Shown here: one piece after another, positions 16,268 through 25,059 of the stretch
How positions within the stretch are numbered: the first letter of the stretch is position 1
Layout of the letters: each line of letters begins with the position of its first letter
Assembly (NCBI RefSeq): GCF_029962605.1
Contig: NZ_CP124750.1
Span: 4,092,001 to 4,156,000, forward strand
DNA: 64,000 bases
From: Serratia sarumanii
Lineage (GTDB): Bacteria; Pseudomonadota; Gammaproteobacteria; Enterobacterales; Enterobacteriaceae
Direction of reading: 5' to 3'
The notes under the pieces: generated by a model
What the model was told of the DNA's origin: nothing
Database searches by the model: none
What the model saw: the letters and a program-made list of their open reading frames with translations, nothing else
Translations under genes and position numbers: made by a program

Positions 16268-17777
16268 TGACCGCCTCCGCCAGCTGTTGCTGGCTCACCT
16301 GCCCCGGCAGGTATTCGCCGATCACGCTGCCGCCGCTGAAGTGCAGCACCCGATCGCAGTTGTAATACACCTCCGGCACTTCGTCGGAGATCAGCAAAAT
16401 GGCGATCCCCTCCTGCGCCAGCAGATGGATCAGTTGGTAGATGCTGGCCTTGGCGCCGACGTCGACGCCGACGGTCGGCGAGTCGAGGATCAGGATCCGC
16501 GGCTGGGTCAGCACCCACTTGGCCAACACGATCTTTTGCTGATTGCCGCCGGACAGCGTCGAAACCGCCTGCTCCGGATCCGCCACCCGCACGCCGAGTT
16601 TGGCGATCCACTCCGCGACGATGCGATTCTTGCGGTAGTCGTCAATCAGGCGAAAACGCCCGCGCAGCTTATCAAGAATGGTCAGCACCGCGTTGTCCGC
16701 CACCGACTGTTGCTGCACCAGGCCGAGCGTCAGGCGATCCTCCGAGACGTAGCCGATGCCGGCCTTGATCGCGTCCTCATGGCCGCGAAAGCGCACCGGT
16801 TTGCTGTCGAGGTAGAGCTTGCCGCTGTCCGGCCGGGTCATGCCGAACAGGCTCAGCGCCAGCTCGGTGCGCCCGGAGCCGAGCAGCCCGCATAGACCGA
16901 GCACCTCGCCCTGATGCAGCCGGAAGCTCACGTCCTGATATTGCCCGGCGCGGCTGAGGCGATCCGCCTCCAGCAGCACCCGATCCTTATTCATGCTGGG
17001 TGACTTCAGGCGATAGTCCAGCTTCAGACCGGTCATCAGCTCGGTCAGACGATCGCCGGTGATCTCCGCCGCCGGCCAGGTCCCGATCTTGTTGCCGTCG
17101 CGGATCACCGTGACGCGATCCGAAATCTCCAGCACCTCGTCCAGCCGGTGGCTGACGAACACCACGCAGATGCCTTTCGCTTTCAGGTAATCCACCGTGC
17201 GCAGCAGCTGATTGACCTCGGTGCGGGTCAGCGAGGCGGTCGGTTCATCCATGATCACTAGCCGCGCCTCCGCCACCAGCGCGCGGCAGATCGCCACCTG
17301 CTGCCGCTGGGCGATCGGCAGCTCCGCCACCCGTTTGTCGAGATCCAGATGGAAACTCAGCTCTTGCAGCAGGCGCTCGGCGGTGCGCCGCAGCCGTGCC
17401 GGGCGGTACCATCCCAGCAGCCCATGCAGGTTGTGCTCGAAGGCGATGTTTTCCGCCACCGTCAGGTTGGGAAACAGCGACAGATCCTGGTAGATCACCT
17501 GAATGCCGAAGGCGCGCGCCTGATCCGGCGACAGCCGGCCGAAGGTTTGCCCGTCGATGGTGATGCGGCTGCCGTCGTCCGGTTGATACACGCCGGCGAT
17601 CGCCTTGATCAACGTACTCTTGCCGCAGCCGTTGGTGCCGGCCAGGCAGTGCACTTCCCCCGGCATCAGCGCCAGCGAGATAGCGTTCAGCGCACGCTGC
17701 CCGCCAAAGGTCATCGACAGCTGTTGCAGCGCGATCAGCGGCGCGCCCTGGGTTGCCGTATTGCCGGAAATCGCCAT
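16260..17777 (-). CDS. CUT2-family sugar ABC transporter ATPase
   Basis: 505 aa with two tandem nucleotide-binding domains. First domain: Walker A LAGTNGCGKSTLIKA (about 47-61), Walker B LVIMDEPTAS. Second domain: degenerate Walker A LCGLLGSGRTELALS, strong signature VSTLSGGNQQKIVLAKW, and Walker B ILILDSPTVGVDVG, in which the usual catalytic Glu is Ser. Asymmetric ATP sites of this kind are usual in RbsA/AraG-type ATPases. It starts 2 bp after the binding-protein stop. It powers import of the operon's sugar across the inner membrane. Confidence 0.92.
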   Translation of the reverse strand: MAISGNTATQGAPLIALQQLSMTFGGQRALNAISLALMPGEVHCLAGTNGCGKSTLIKAIAGVYQPDDGSRITIDGQTFGRLSPDQARAFGIQVIYQDLSLFPNLTVAENIAFEHNLHGLLGWYRPARLRRTAERLLQELSFHLDLDKRVAELPIAQRQQVAICRALVAEARLVIMDEPTASLTRTEVNQLLRTVDYLKAKGICVVFVSHRLDEVLEISDRVTVIRDGNKIGTWPAAEITGDRLTELMTGLKLDYRLKSPSMNKDRVLLEADRLSRAGQYQDVSFRLHQGEVLGLCGLLGSGRTELALSLFGMTRPDSGKLYLDSKPVRFRGHEDAIKAGIGYVSEDRLTLGLVQQQSVADNAVLTILDKLRGRFRLIDDYRKNRIVAEWIAKLGVRVADPEQAVSTLSGGNQQKIVLAKWVLTQPRILILDSPTVGVDVGAKASIYQLIHLLAQEGIAILLISDEVPEVYYNCDRVLHFSGGSVIGEYLPGQVSQQQLAEAVNA

Positions 17778-17779
17778 GA

Positions 17780-18763
17780 TTACAGCCCCATCTTCACCAG
17801 CTTCGGCAGGTTTTGCTTATCCAGACTTTCGGTGGCGTTGCCGAGAATGGTGTGCTGCTGTGCATCCACCTGCACCTTGCCCATGCCTTCGATGGTCATG
17901 CCGTCGGTGATCTTTTCTCCCTTGTGCATCATGTCGGCGATGCGCACGAACACTTCGCCCGCCACCAGCGGATTCCAGATATAGCCACCCTTGATGGCGC
18001 CACGGTTGACCAGCGAAGCGCCCTGGCCCGGGCTGAACGGCCCGATGACGCAGATATCGTTGCTTTTGCCGCGGTTGAGCACCGCGCGCCCGGCGCCGAT
18101 CGGCCCCTGCGATCCGAACGCCAGCACGCCTTTCAGATCGGGATATTTGGCCATCAGATCGTTGGTGGTGCGCACGCTGTCATCCAGCGATTCCCCCACG
18201 CCGAACTTGTCGCCCACCAGCTGCATGTTCGGGTAGTGCTGCTTCTGGTAGTTGATGGCCGAGTCCGACCAGGTGATGTGCAGCGGCACCGTCAGGCTGC
18301 CGACGTACACCGCGTACTTGCCCTGCTCTTTCATGCAGGCGGCCAGCGCTTTCATGTGGTTGACCCCGTGCTGCGAGGCGTCCACCAGCTCAAAGTCCCA
18401 GTCGGCGTACTTCTGGCCGGGGGATTCGTGTACGATCACCTTGATGCCCGCCTCCTGCGCGCGCTTGAGCACCGGCTCCAGCACCCGGGCGTCGTTCGGC
18501 ACCACGCCAATGATGTCCACCTTCTGCGCGATCAGATCTTCGATGGCGCGCACCTGCAGCGCCGGATCCGCCGCCGTCGGCCCGACCATCCAGGCGTCGA
18601 TGCCGCGTTTGGCGCCTTCGCTTTTGATGCCGGCCTCCATGGCGTTGAACCACGGAATGCCGCCGATCTTCACCACCACGCCCATTTTCAGCTTGTCCGC
18701 CGCCTGCGCGGATAGCGACAGCAGCAGCGAGGCAAACAGACCGACCAGTACGGATTTTTTCAT
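17780..18763 (-). CDS. Periplasmic sugar-binding protein of the ABC importer
   Basis: 327 aa from the ATG at 18763, preceded by GGAGAGAG; an in-frame upstream extension has no ribosome site. Signal peptide about 1-23 (MKKSVLVGLFASLLLSLSAQA, then ADKLK). The mature part is a type I periplasmic-binding fold of the RhaS/LsrB kind: GVVVKIGGIPWFNAMEAG, VVPNDARVLEPVLKRAQEAG, GAIKGGYIWNPLVAGEVF. Ligand cannot be told from sequence. Although it leads an AlsE/AlsK operon it does not look like a close AlsB relative. It follows the DeoR regulator by 49 bp. Confidence 0.9.
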   Translation of the reverse strand: MKKSVLVGLFASLLLSLSAQAADKLKMGVVVKIGGIPWFNAMEAGIKSEGAKRGIDAWMVGPTAADPALQVRAIEDLIAQKVDIIGVVPNDARVLEPVLKRAQEAGIKVIVHESPGQKYADWDFELVDASQHGVNHMKALAACMKEQGKYAVYVGSLTVPLHITWSDSAINYQKQHYPNMQLVGDKFGVGESLDDSVRTTNDLMAKYPDLKGVLAFGSQGPIGAGRAVLNRGKSNDICVIGPFSPGQGASLVNRGAIKGGYIWNPLVAGEVFVRIADMMHKGEKITDGMTIEGMGKVQVDAQQHTILGNATESLDKQNLPKLVKMGL

Positions 18764-18812
18764 TGTTCTCTCTCCACAAGTGTTGGCTGTAAATAAGGGG
18801 GTTTCGTTGTTG

Positions 18813-19631
18813 TTATCGCGCCGCCCTTTTCGCGGCGGGTGAAACTTCAATCACGTCGACGTTGTTCCAGGCCAGTTCCTGACGAAATTCGTCGTCGCTG
18901 AGCCGATCGGTGATTAAGGTATCTATCTCCCGGTAGTGGCAGATGCGCGCGAACGAGCGGCGGCCGAACTTATTGCTGTCCACCAGCAGGAACTTGCGTT
19001 CCGACGCCAGCAGCATCTGCTGCTTCAGCCGCGCATGGTGCTCGTTGCTTTCGCGGATGCCGCCGTCCTGGCAGATGCCGTGGCAGGAGAAAAACAGCTT
19101 GTTGATCACGAACTCTTTCAGCATCTGCTCCGCCAGCACGCCGATAAAATCCTCATACTTGGCGGAATACTCGCCCCCCAGTCCGATAGTGCGCACGTTG
19201 GCCTTGCAGGCCAGCGTCTGGATGATGTGCAGCGAGTTGGTCAACACCACCAGCGAGATATCCGGCAGTTGGCGCGCCAAAAACCAGCTGGTGGAGCTGC
19301 TGTCCAGCAGCAGGCAATCCCCCGGCGCGATAAACTCCAGCGCGCGTTTGGCGATGCGCGTCTTCTGCTCCGGCGCCTCGTTGCTGCGCTGGCGGAAAGA
19401 TTCCCCCTGGTCTATCTCGGCGGGCACATAGGTTTTCTCCACCGCCGGCGGCTCGACGAATACCGCGCCGCCGTGGCTGCGCAGCAGCAGGCCGCGCCGT
19501 TCCAGCAAGGCCAGATCACGCCGCGCCGTCTCGATAGAGATGTGGCACAGCTGCGCCACCTCCTGCACCATCACGCGGCCGCGCTGGCTCAAGACTTCGG
19601 TGATAAAACGATGACGTTCTACAGGCAGCAT
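18813..19631 (-). CDS. DeoR-family transcriptional regulator of the sugar operon
   Basis: 272 aa from the ATG at 19631, which has GGAGGAG at good distance; the GTG six codons upstream overlaps that site. The N-terminal DeoR helix-turn-helix includes ERHRFITEVLSQRGRVMVQE and SIETARRDLALLERRGLLLR with the SHGGAV end. The C-terminal DeoRC sensor domain (about 85-250) shows DCLLLDSSSTSWFLARQL and VDSNKFGRRSFA. The ligand is probably a sugar phosphate of the pathway. It is the first gene of the operon, so it likely autoregulates. E. coli als uses an RpiR-type regulator instead. Confidence 0.88.
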   Translation of the reverse strand: MLPVERHRFITEVLSQRGRVMVQEVAQLCHISIETARRDLALLERRGLLLRSHGGAVFVEPPAVEKTYVPAEIDQGESFRQRSNEAPEQKTRIAKRALEFIAPGDCLLLDSSSTSWFLARQLPDISLVVLTNSLHIIQTLACKANVRTIGLGGEYSAKYEDFIGVLAEQMLKEFVINKLFFSCHGICQDGGIRESNEHHARLKQQMLLASERKFLLVDSNKFGRRSFARICHYREIDTLITDRLSDDEFRQELAWNNVDVIEVSPAAKRAAR

Positions 19632-19942
19632 GTTTCTTTTCTCCTCCACGACGTTGATTACGATATCGATTTGCCGCGCCGCGTTTTGCGCGCAGACGCA
19701 AAGCGCATCGCCCCGCGATCGGTCAACGATGGCGGTGTGATAGTTGTCAAAAAAATCGGGAGGAAAATGAAATGAATAATTATGAAAGTGTGGAGTAACA
19801 GGCAGTTATGATGCGCGTGCGTCTTAGGCAGACAGGAGAGAAACGGTAAACGGTCACAATTCCACGTTCCGCAACATGACCGTTAATGACCGTTTTTGTG
19901 GTTTTGACCGAACGCCGGGCCTAAAGTAGCCCGGCATTCTAT
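19632..19942. other. Intergenic region upstream of the DeoR-led operon
   Basis: About 310 bp without a supported gene. It should contain the operon promoter on the minus strand and it contains one copy of the ~100-bp imperfect repeat (19804-19912). That copy lies next to the stop of the MHS transporter gene. Confidence 0.6.
19804..19912 (+). repeat. Imperfect ~100-bp repeat, copy A
   Basis: It shares AGTTATGATG, then at identical spacing CAGGAGA(G/T)AAACGG and TAAACGGTCACA, then ATGACCG and GTTTTGACCGA, with 24863-24960. Copy A carries an extra tandem TTAATGACCG. The core forms a stem (AAACGGTCA / TGACCGTTT) followed by T residues, so it could terminate transcription. It lies at the 3' side of the MHS transporter gene. 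Confidence 0.75.
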
Positions 19943-21268
19943 TTACAGCGGCTTATGCGCCGTTTCCCGCGCCGCCCATACCGCCCAAAGCGTGATAAGC
20001 AGAGCCAACGCGACATAGGCGGAAATCGCCAGCGTGCTGTCGTAAGATTTAAACAACGAAGTGATGATCAGCGGGGCAAAGCCGCCACCGATAATCCCCG
20101 CCAAGGTATAGGCTAACGACGATCCGGCATAACGCACCCGTGTCGGGAACTGTTCCGTGATGAAGGCCGCCTGTGGCCCATACATCGCCGCATGGATCAA
20201 CAGCCCGATCACCACTGCCATGCAGATCAACACCGGTTGACTGCTGTCGAGCAGGACGAAGAACGCAAACGCCCACGCTATCGCCGCCAATGCACCGCCG
20301 ATATACACCGGACGACGGCCGAAGCGATCCGACAATGCGCCAAACAGCGGTACCGCGACGGCGTTACCTATCGCCCCCAGCATGGTGGCGCCCAGCGCCA
20401 GCGGGCGCGGCAGATTCAGCACGGTGGTGACGTAGGTCAATGTGAACACGACCACCAACGCATAGAGCACGTCAGAGCCGATACGCGATCCGCCGGCGAT
20501 CAGCAGTGGGCGCATGTGCTGCGTGAAGACTTCGCGGATCGGCGACTGCGTAACATCTTTCGACGCCTCCAGTTGCAAAAATGCCGGCGTCTCACCCACC
20601 CCCCGACGCAGCCACAAACCGAAGATGACCAGCACCAGGCTCAGCAGGAACGGGATCCGCCAGCCCCATTGCTGGAAATCGTCCGCCGACATCGCCAACG
20701 TCACCAGCGTAATCAGGCCGGTGCCGATCAGCGAACCGCAGGACGGCCCTACCTGAGCAAAGGACGCGTTGCGCCCGCGCTGATGCGGCTTACCGTGTTC
20801 CATCGACAACAGCACCGCCCCCGCCCATTCTCCGCCCAGCGCAATGCCCTGAATAAAGCGCAGCGTCACCAGCAGCAACGGGCTCCAAATCCCCCAGCTG
20901 GCATAGCCGGGCAACAATCCCATCAGCGCCGTGGTCACGCCCATGATCACCAGCGTGGTGACCAGTACAAAGCGCCGCCCCAACACATCGCCAAGGTGGC
21001 CGAACACGATGCCACCGATCGGCCGGGAAACATAACCCACCGCGTAAGTGGAGAACGCCAGAATCGTGCCCACCAGCGGATCGAACGATGGGAAGAATAC
21101 ATGGTTGAAAATCAACGCGGCCATGATGTTGTAGACGGTGAAATCGTACCATTCCAACGCCGTGCCGATCGAGCTGGCCGCCGCCAACTTGCCGGTATTG
21201 GGCGGTGCGGCGGCACTTTCTGCGGCAGGCACGGCAGCCTGTGCCGTTTCAGTGGTGTATGCGTTCAT
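19943..21268 (-). CDS. MHS-family MFS transporter
   Basis: 441 aa with 12 predicted membrane segments. The metabolite:H+ symporter hallmarks are clear: SSIGTALEWYDFTVYNIMAA at helix 1, VGYVSRPIGGIVFGHLGD at helix 2, LGGEWAGAVLLSMEH, and FPTRVRYAGSSLAY near the C-terminus. Relatives carry shikimate, proline/betaine, alpha-ketoglutarate or aromatic acids. The start overlaps the EthD-like gene by 4 bp. In this cluster it is the probable importer of the compound degraded by the amidase and DUF2848 proteins. A truncated relic of a similar transporter lies at 11491-11630. Confidence 0.88.
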   Translation of the reverse strand: MNAYTTETAQAAVPAAESAAAPPNTGKLAAASSIGTALEWYDFTVYNIMAALIFNHVFFPSFDPLVGTILAFSTYAVGYVSRPIGGIVFGHLGDVLGRRFVLVTTLVIMGVTTALMGLLPGYASWGIWSPLLLVTLRFIQGIALGGEWAGAVLLSMEHGKPHQRGRNASFAQVGPSCGSLIGTGLITLVTLAMSADDFQQWGWRIPFLLSLVLVIFGLWLRRGVGETPAFLQLEASKDVTQSPIREVFTQHMRPLLIAGGSRIGSDVLYALVVVFTLTYVTTVLNLPRPLALGATMLGAIGNAVAVPLFGALSDRFGRRPVYIGGALAAIAWAFAFFVLLDSSQPVLICMAVVIGLLIHAAMYGPQAAFITEQFPTRVRYAGSSLAYTLAGIIGGGFAPLIITSLFKSYDSTLAISAYVALALLITLWAVWAARETAHKPL

Positions 21269-21918
21269 GATGTCAGCTCCTGTGCGGTCAGTTGCCAGCC
21301 AAGGGCATAGTGCCAGGCATCGGCGGCGGGCATGTTCAGCGCTTCAGCGGCCTGCTCGCTTAAACGCAGGCCGGCTTCGGCGTCGCTGCTTTCGATCAAT
21401 AGCATCGGCAGCATTCGGCGGTTTTCTCGCGATTCTTTCGGCAGCGGGGAACTGAGTTCGGCATCCGGCGTCAACAGGCTGCTGCGCACAAAGCCAGGCT
21501 GTTCAGCCAGCCGTGCGCCCAGTTGCAAGATGCGGGCATGCAGCGCTTCCGATGCCGCCGACGGCAGCACGAAGATACAGAGATGACTGCCGCACCCTTG
21601 GCCGGTGACCGCCTCCACCGCACACACCCGGCGCATTGGATCGCGCATTTTCTCCAGGCTGGCCACCGACCAAGGCGTTTGGTGTTGAAACGCGGCGCGA
21701 TAGGCTTCGGAGGTAAAACTGGCCAACGATTCGGTTTTATACAGCCCCAAATATTGACGCCCGCCCTGCAATGCCCGATAGCGTGTGCCGGATAAAAAGC
21801 CGGGCACCCGCACCCGCTCCTCCACGTGTTCGCGGTCATACCAGCGATTGAAATCCGCATCATCCTGCGTGGCGACATCCGTCGCGACAAACAGCATTCC
21901 GTTCGGGGAATCGTTCAT
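21265..21918 (-). CDS. EthD/DUF4286-like ferredoxin-fold protein
   Basis: 217 aa from the ATG at 21918, preceded by AGGAGA; the frame is open further upstream without a ribosome site. The N-terminal half shows a dimeric alpha-beta barrel-like motif (DDADFNRWYDREHVEERVRVPGF). The second half (about 110-205) may be another copy of the fold. Such proteins are found in catabolic clusters as small monooxygenase-like or accessory enzymes. Substrate unknown. It overlaps the MHS transporter start by 4 bp and is 49 bp from the amidase end. Confidence 0.7.
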   Translation of the reverse strand: MNDSPNGMLFVATDVATQDDADFNRWYDREHVEERVRVPGFLSGTRYRALQGGRQYLGLYKTESLASFTSEAYRAAFQHQTPWSVASLEKMRDPMRRVCAVEAVTGQGCGSHLCIFVLPSAASEALHARILQLGARLAEQPGFVRSSLLTPDAELSSPLPKESRENRRMLPMLLIESSDAEAGLRLSEQAAEALNMPAADAWHYALGWQLTAQELTS

Positions 21919-21967
21919 GGATATTCTCCTGGTCATCTCAAAAGGCAGGCCTGCGCCCACCGGAAAA

Positions 21968-23317
21968 TCACGCCTCGGCAAGACGGCGTTCGATCGCCAG
22001 CGCCCATCCCAGCAGCGCCTCATCACACATCGGCAAGCCCGCCAGCATCAGGCCGATCGGCGCGGCGCCTGGCCGCTGGCAGGGCAAGGACAGCGCGCAG
22101 CCGTCGAGGAAATTGACGATCGCGGGATTGCGCAGCATCAGTCCGTTGCAACGGAAGTAGGCATCATCCGCCGCCAGCTCGCCGATAGTTGGCGCAATCA
22201 TCGGCACGGTCGGCATCAGCAGAGCGTCAAACCTCTGCAGCTCCGCCGTAATCCGCCGCTGCCAGTCGGCGCGTTGCCGCTGCAACAGCTGCAGATCGGC
22301 GTCGCCCAAGGATGCACCGCGGCGAATGCGCGACAGCACCCGCGGGTCATAGCCCTCGGCCCGTTCAGCGATCAACGCTTGATGCCAGCGCCAGGACTCC
22401 AGCGCGGTGAAACCACCGTTGGCATTGATCGCCGCCAGCTCGGCAAACGCCGTAGCAGGAATGAATTCAATCTGCGCTCCCGCCTGAGACAGGCATTGCA
22501 GGCTGCGCTGGAATGCCTCGGCAACCGCCGGCTGCAGTTCATCCAGCACCACCGTTTGCGGCACGGCAAAATGCGCCTGCGCCAAGCTTTTTTGCGGCAC
22601 CCGCAGCGGGCTGTCGGCAATCAGTGCGTCCAGCGCAATACAGCTGGCGACGTCATGAGCAATCACGCCGATCGAATCCAGCGAAGGCGACAGCGGCAAT
22701 AAGCCAGCGTCATTGATGCGCCGTGCAGTGGGTTTATAACCGGTCAATCCGCACAGCGCGGCGGGTATGCGTACCGACCCGCCGGTATCGCTGCCAATCG
22801 CGCCCAGGCACATGCCGTCGGCCACCGCCACCGCCGCACCGGAAGAGGAGCCGCCGGGAATGCGTGCCGCCTGGCGCTCCCAGGGATTGGCCGGCGTCCC
22901 GTAATGCGGGTTGATGCCCAGTCCGGAATAGGCAAATTCCGTCATCGTCGTTTTGCCCACCACCACCGCGCCGGCTTGCAACAGCCGTTCTACTACCGCA
23001 GCGTGCTTTTCTGCGGGCGGCGCGTCGGCTAACACGCGCGAGCCCGCCGTGGTCACCTCACCGGCCACGTCAAACAGACCCTTGATTGAGACAGGCACGC
23101 CATCCAGCGCCGACAGCGGCGAGCCGGCGGCGCGCCGCCGATCGGAGGCCTGCGCTTGCCGTTGCGCCCACTCGGCGTAGGTTCGCGTAAACGCGCGCGC
23201 GCCCTCCCCCCGCTCATCGGCGATCTGCGCCAAAGCGGCGGCGGTCAGCTGCGCTGCGGTGAACTCCCCGCTAGCCAGGCCGGCGCTGGCCTGCATCAAC
23301 GTCAGCTTTTTCATCAC
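21968..23317 (-). CDS. Amidase-signature family hydrolase
   Basis: 449 aa. The Ser-cisSer-Lys triad is recognisable: Lys in VPVSIKGLFDVAGEVTTAGS (about residue 78), cis-Ser and nucleophile region in RIPGGSSSGAAVAVADG and IGSDTGGSVRIPAALCGLTG. The family hydrolyses linear amides, carbamates or allophanate. The C-terminal part follows the usual length of GatA/AtzF-like amidases without an extra domain. It overlaps the DUF2848 gene by 4 bp. The substrate is probably a small amide imported by the neighbouring transporter. Confidence 0.9.
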   Translation of the reverse strand: MMKKLTLMQASAGLASGEFTAAQLTAAALAQIADERGEGARAFTRTYAEWAQRQAQASDRRRAAGSPLSALDGVPVSIKGLFDVAGEVTTAGSRVLADAPPAEKHAAVVERLLQAGAVVVGKTTMTEFAYSGLGINPHYGTPANPWERQAARIPGGSSSGAAVAVADGMCLGAIGSDTGGSVRIPAALCGLTGYKPTARRINDAGLLPLSPSLDSIGVIAHDVASCIALDALIADSPLRVPQKSLAQAHFAVPQTVVLDELQPAVAEAFQRSLQCLSQAGAQIEFIPATAFAELAAINANGGFTALESWRWHQALIAERAEGYDPRVLSRIRRGASLGDADLQLLQRQRADWQRRITAELQRFDALLMPTVPMIAPTIGELAADDAYFRCNGLMLRNPAIVNFLDGCALSLPCQRPGAAPIGLMLAGLPMCDEALLGWALAIERRLAEA

Positions 23318-24027
23318 GCCACCACCGGCAGTTCAATGCTGCGATAACCGTGACTGATGGTGCGCCCAAGCACATCGTCCACCAGTTCCATGCGAAACTC
23401 GCCGGCCGGTCGAATGCCGCCGATCGCCGCCACCGTGCCGCAAGTCATCGCCAACCCGTCGGGCGTTTGCGGTTGCGCCAGCCCGCACTCCGGCGGCTGC
23501 ATACCGGTGAAGTAACGCTCCAGCAAATCACCGGGCGTACGCAGCGCGGCAAGGCTGCCCTGTTGATACAATCGCCATTCGCCCTCTTCCTTGATCCACG
23601 AACGCAAGATCAAACTGTCCCAATGTTCCAGCACCTCCTGCAGCGGCCAGGCGGCTCGCGCCACCGGTTTAACGCAAATCTGTTTCGACAGCGCCACGCT
23701 GTGCGCTTCGAGTTGACGATCGGTGTGATCGGACGCCAATGACACGAACAGTTCGCCGCGATGGGCAAAAATCAGCGGCTCCGCTTCGCCGGACGTCGCG
23801 TTGCCAATGACTTCAATGGTCTCTTGCTGGCTCAACTGATTGGCGGCAACGCGGTAAAACAGGGGGATTGCACTGGGCTGGGGCACGCCCAGCTCGGCCA
23901 ATTCACGAATATGGTGCAAGATCGCTTCGCGATCGCGCCCGGTCCAACCGGCGATCACCAGATGATCAATCTCAACATTCAACGTCGCTGCGCCGCGGGA
24001 TTCAGGTAAAGTGAAGGTCAGTCTCAT
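23314..24027 (-). CDS. DUF2848 family protein
   Basis: 237 aa. Family features by eye: an N-terminal beta-rich part with LVIAGWTGRDREAILHHIREL, a central LFVSLASDHTDRQLEAHSVALSKQ and a C-terminal TCGTVAAIGGIRPAGEF. DUF2848 proteins have an FAH-like look and occur in catabolic clusters with amidases; their reaction is not established. First gene of the minus-strand cluster, divergent from the GntR regulator. Confidence 0.8.
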   Translation of the reverse strand: MRLTFTLPESRGAATLNVEIDHLVIAGWTGRDREAILHHIRELAELGVPQPSAIPLFYRVAANQLSQQETIEVIGNATSGEAEPLIFAHRGELFVSLASDHTDRQLEAHSVALSKQICVKPVARAAWPLQEVLEHWDSLILRSWIKEEGEWRLYQQGSLAALRTPGDLLERYFTGMQPPECGLAQPQTPDGLAMTCGTVAAIGGIRPAGEFRMELVDDVLGRTISHGYRSIELPVVA

Positions 24028-24056
24028 GGCAGTTTCGCCCCTCTTGTTAAAACACT

Positions 24057-24086
24057 GTGAAATTTCACTATATCTTTAGTTACCAA
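24057..24086. promoter_or_regulatory. Candidate operators between DUF2848 and GntR genes
   Basis: GTGAAATTTCAC at 24057-24068 is a perfect 12-bp palindrome, and TTAGTTACCAA at 24076-24086 is a one-mismatch inverted repeat. Both lie in the divergent promoter region controlled most plausibly by the adjacent GntR protein. Confidence 0.45.
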
Positions 24087-24153
24087 ATAAGCGATTTTCA
24101 TGCCATGTTTTTGTGTACTATGTCTAAAAACTTTCTTCTTGCAGGAGCAAAAC

Positions 24154-24834
24154 GTGAAGACTGTTGACGCAGAAAGCCCGCAGCGCCCGATGACGGAAGA
24201 AGCCGGCGTCTCACTGAACGAGCTGGCCTACCGGCGCTTCAAACAGGCGCTGGTCACACTCAGCTACAAGCCGGGCGAATATCTCAATACCGCGCAGGTG
24301 ATGAACGATCTGGATATGGGCAGAACGCCGATCAATCAGGCAATCCACCGCTTGGCCAACGAGGGGTTACTGCAGGTCATCCCGCGCAAAGGCGTGATGG
24401 TTTCACCGTTGTCGATGGACGATGCGTTGGAATTGATCGAAGTAAGGCTGGCTAACGAGATGCTGTGCATGCAGCTGGCGAGCCAGAGGATTACCGAGAG
24501 GCAAATCGCGACGCTGACCGAACTCAATCGGCAAATCGAAGCCGCGAGCCAGGAGCGAGATAGAGTGCGAATGATGACACTCGATCATGAGTTTCACCAG
24601 GAGCTGGCGCAGATCGCCGGCAATAACATGTTGGCGGATATCCTGAGTGTGCTGCACGCCAGGGCGCAGCGTTTTTGGGCCAGCACCCTGTCGCGGGAAG
24701 GGCATATGCGCGAAGTGATCGACGAACACCGGGCAATTATCGCCGCGCTGGCCGCACAAGACAGCGCCGCCGCCGCCGAGGCCGCGCAGGCGCATATCTT
24801 GTCATTCCGCAGCGCGCTGCTGCACGACGGGTAA
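24154..24834 (+). CDS. GntR-family (FCD) regulator of the amidase cluster
   Basis: 226 aa from the GTG at 24154, preceded by GCAGGAG at 6 bases; the in-frame ATG at 24100 lacks a ribosome site and extends past the family norm. Winged helix at about 20-85 (LNELAYRRFKQALVTL, MGRTPINQAIHRLANEGLLQ). The C-terminal all-helical FCD domain carries metal-binding His positions in DHEFHQELAQIAGNN and in EVIDEHRAIIAAL. Divergent from the DUF2848-amidase-EthD-transporter genes, so likely their repressor with a pathway intermediate as ligand. Confidence 0.85.
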   Translation: MKTVDAESPQRPMTEEAGVSLNELAYRRFKQALVTLSYKPGEYLNTAQVMNDLDMGRTPINQAIHRLANEGLLQVIPRKGVMVSPLSMDDALELIEVRLANEMLCMQLASQRITERQIATLTELNRQIEAASQERDRVRMMTLDHEFHQELAQIAGNNMLADILSVLHARAQRFWASTLSREGHMREVIDEHRAIIAALAAQDSAAAAEAAQAHILSFRSALLHDG

Positions 24835-24862
24835 CCCCGCGGCGCAGGATATTACCGGGAAT

Positions 24863-24963
24863 AGTTATGATGACCCTGTTCTGCCGATGAGCAGGAGATA
24901 AACGGTAAACGGTCACATTTCACGCTCCGCGGAATGACCGTTTTTATAGTTTTGACCGAGCTC
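24863..24963 (+). repeat. Imperfect ~100-bp repeat, copy B
   Basis: Same orientation and internal spacing as copy A at 19804-19912. The stem AAACGGTCA / TGACCGTTT is followed by TTTATAGTTTT. It begins 29 bases after the GntR stop. The two copies bracket the transporter-to-GntR cluster. Confidence 0.75.
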
Positions 24964-25059
24964 CGTCGAGAGGTGGCCGACGTGGGTAGGCGTTGCCTTA
25001 AAAAACAGCAAAAAAAATCCGGTGAGAATCTCACCGGACCGTTAGCCACCTGACACAAA

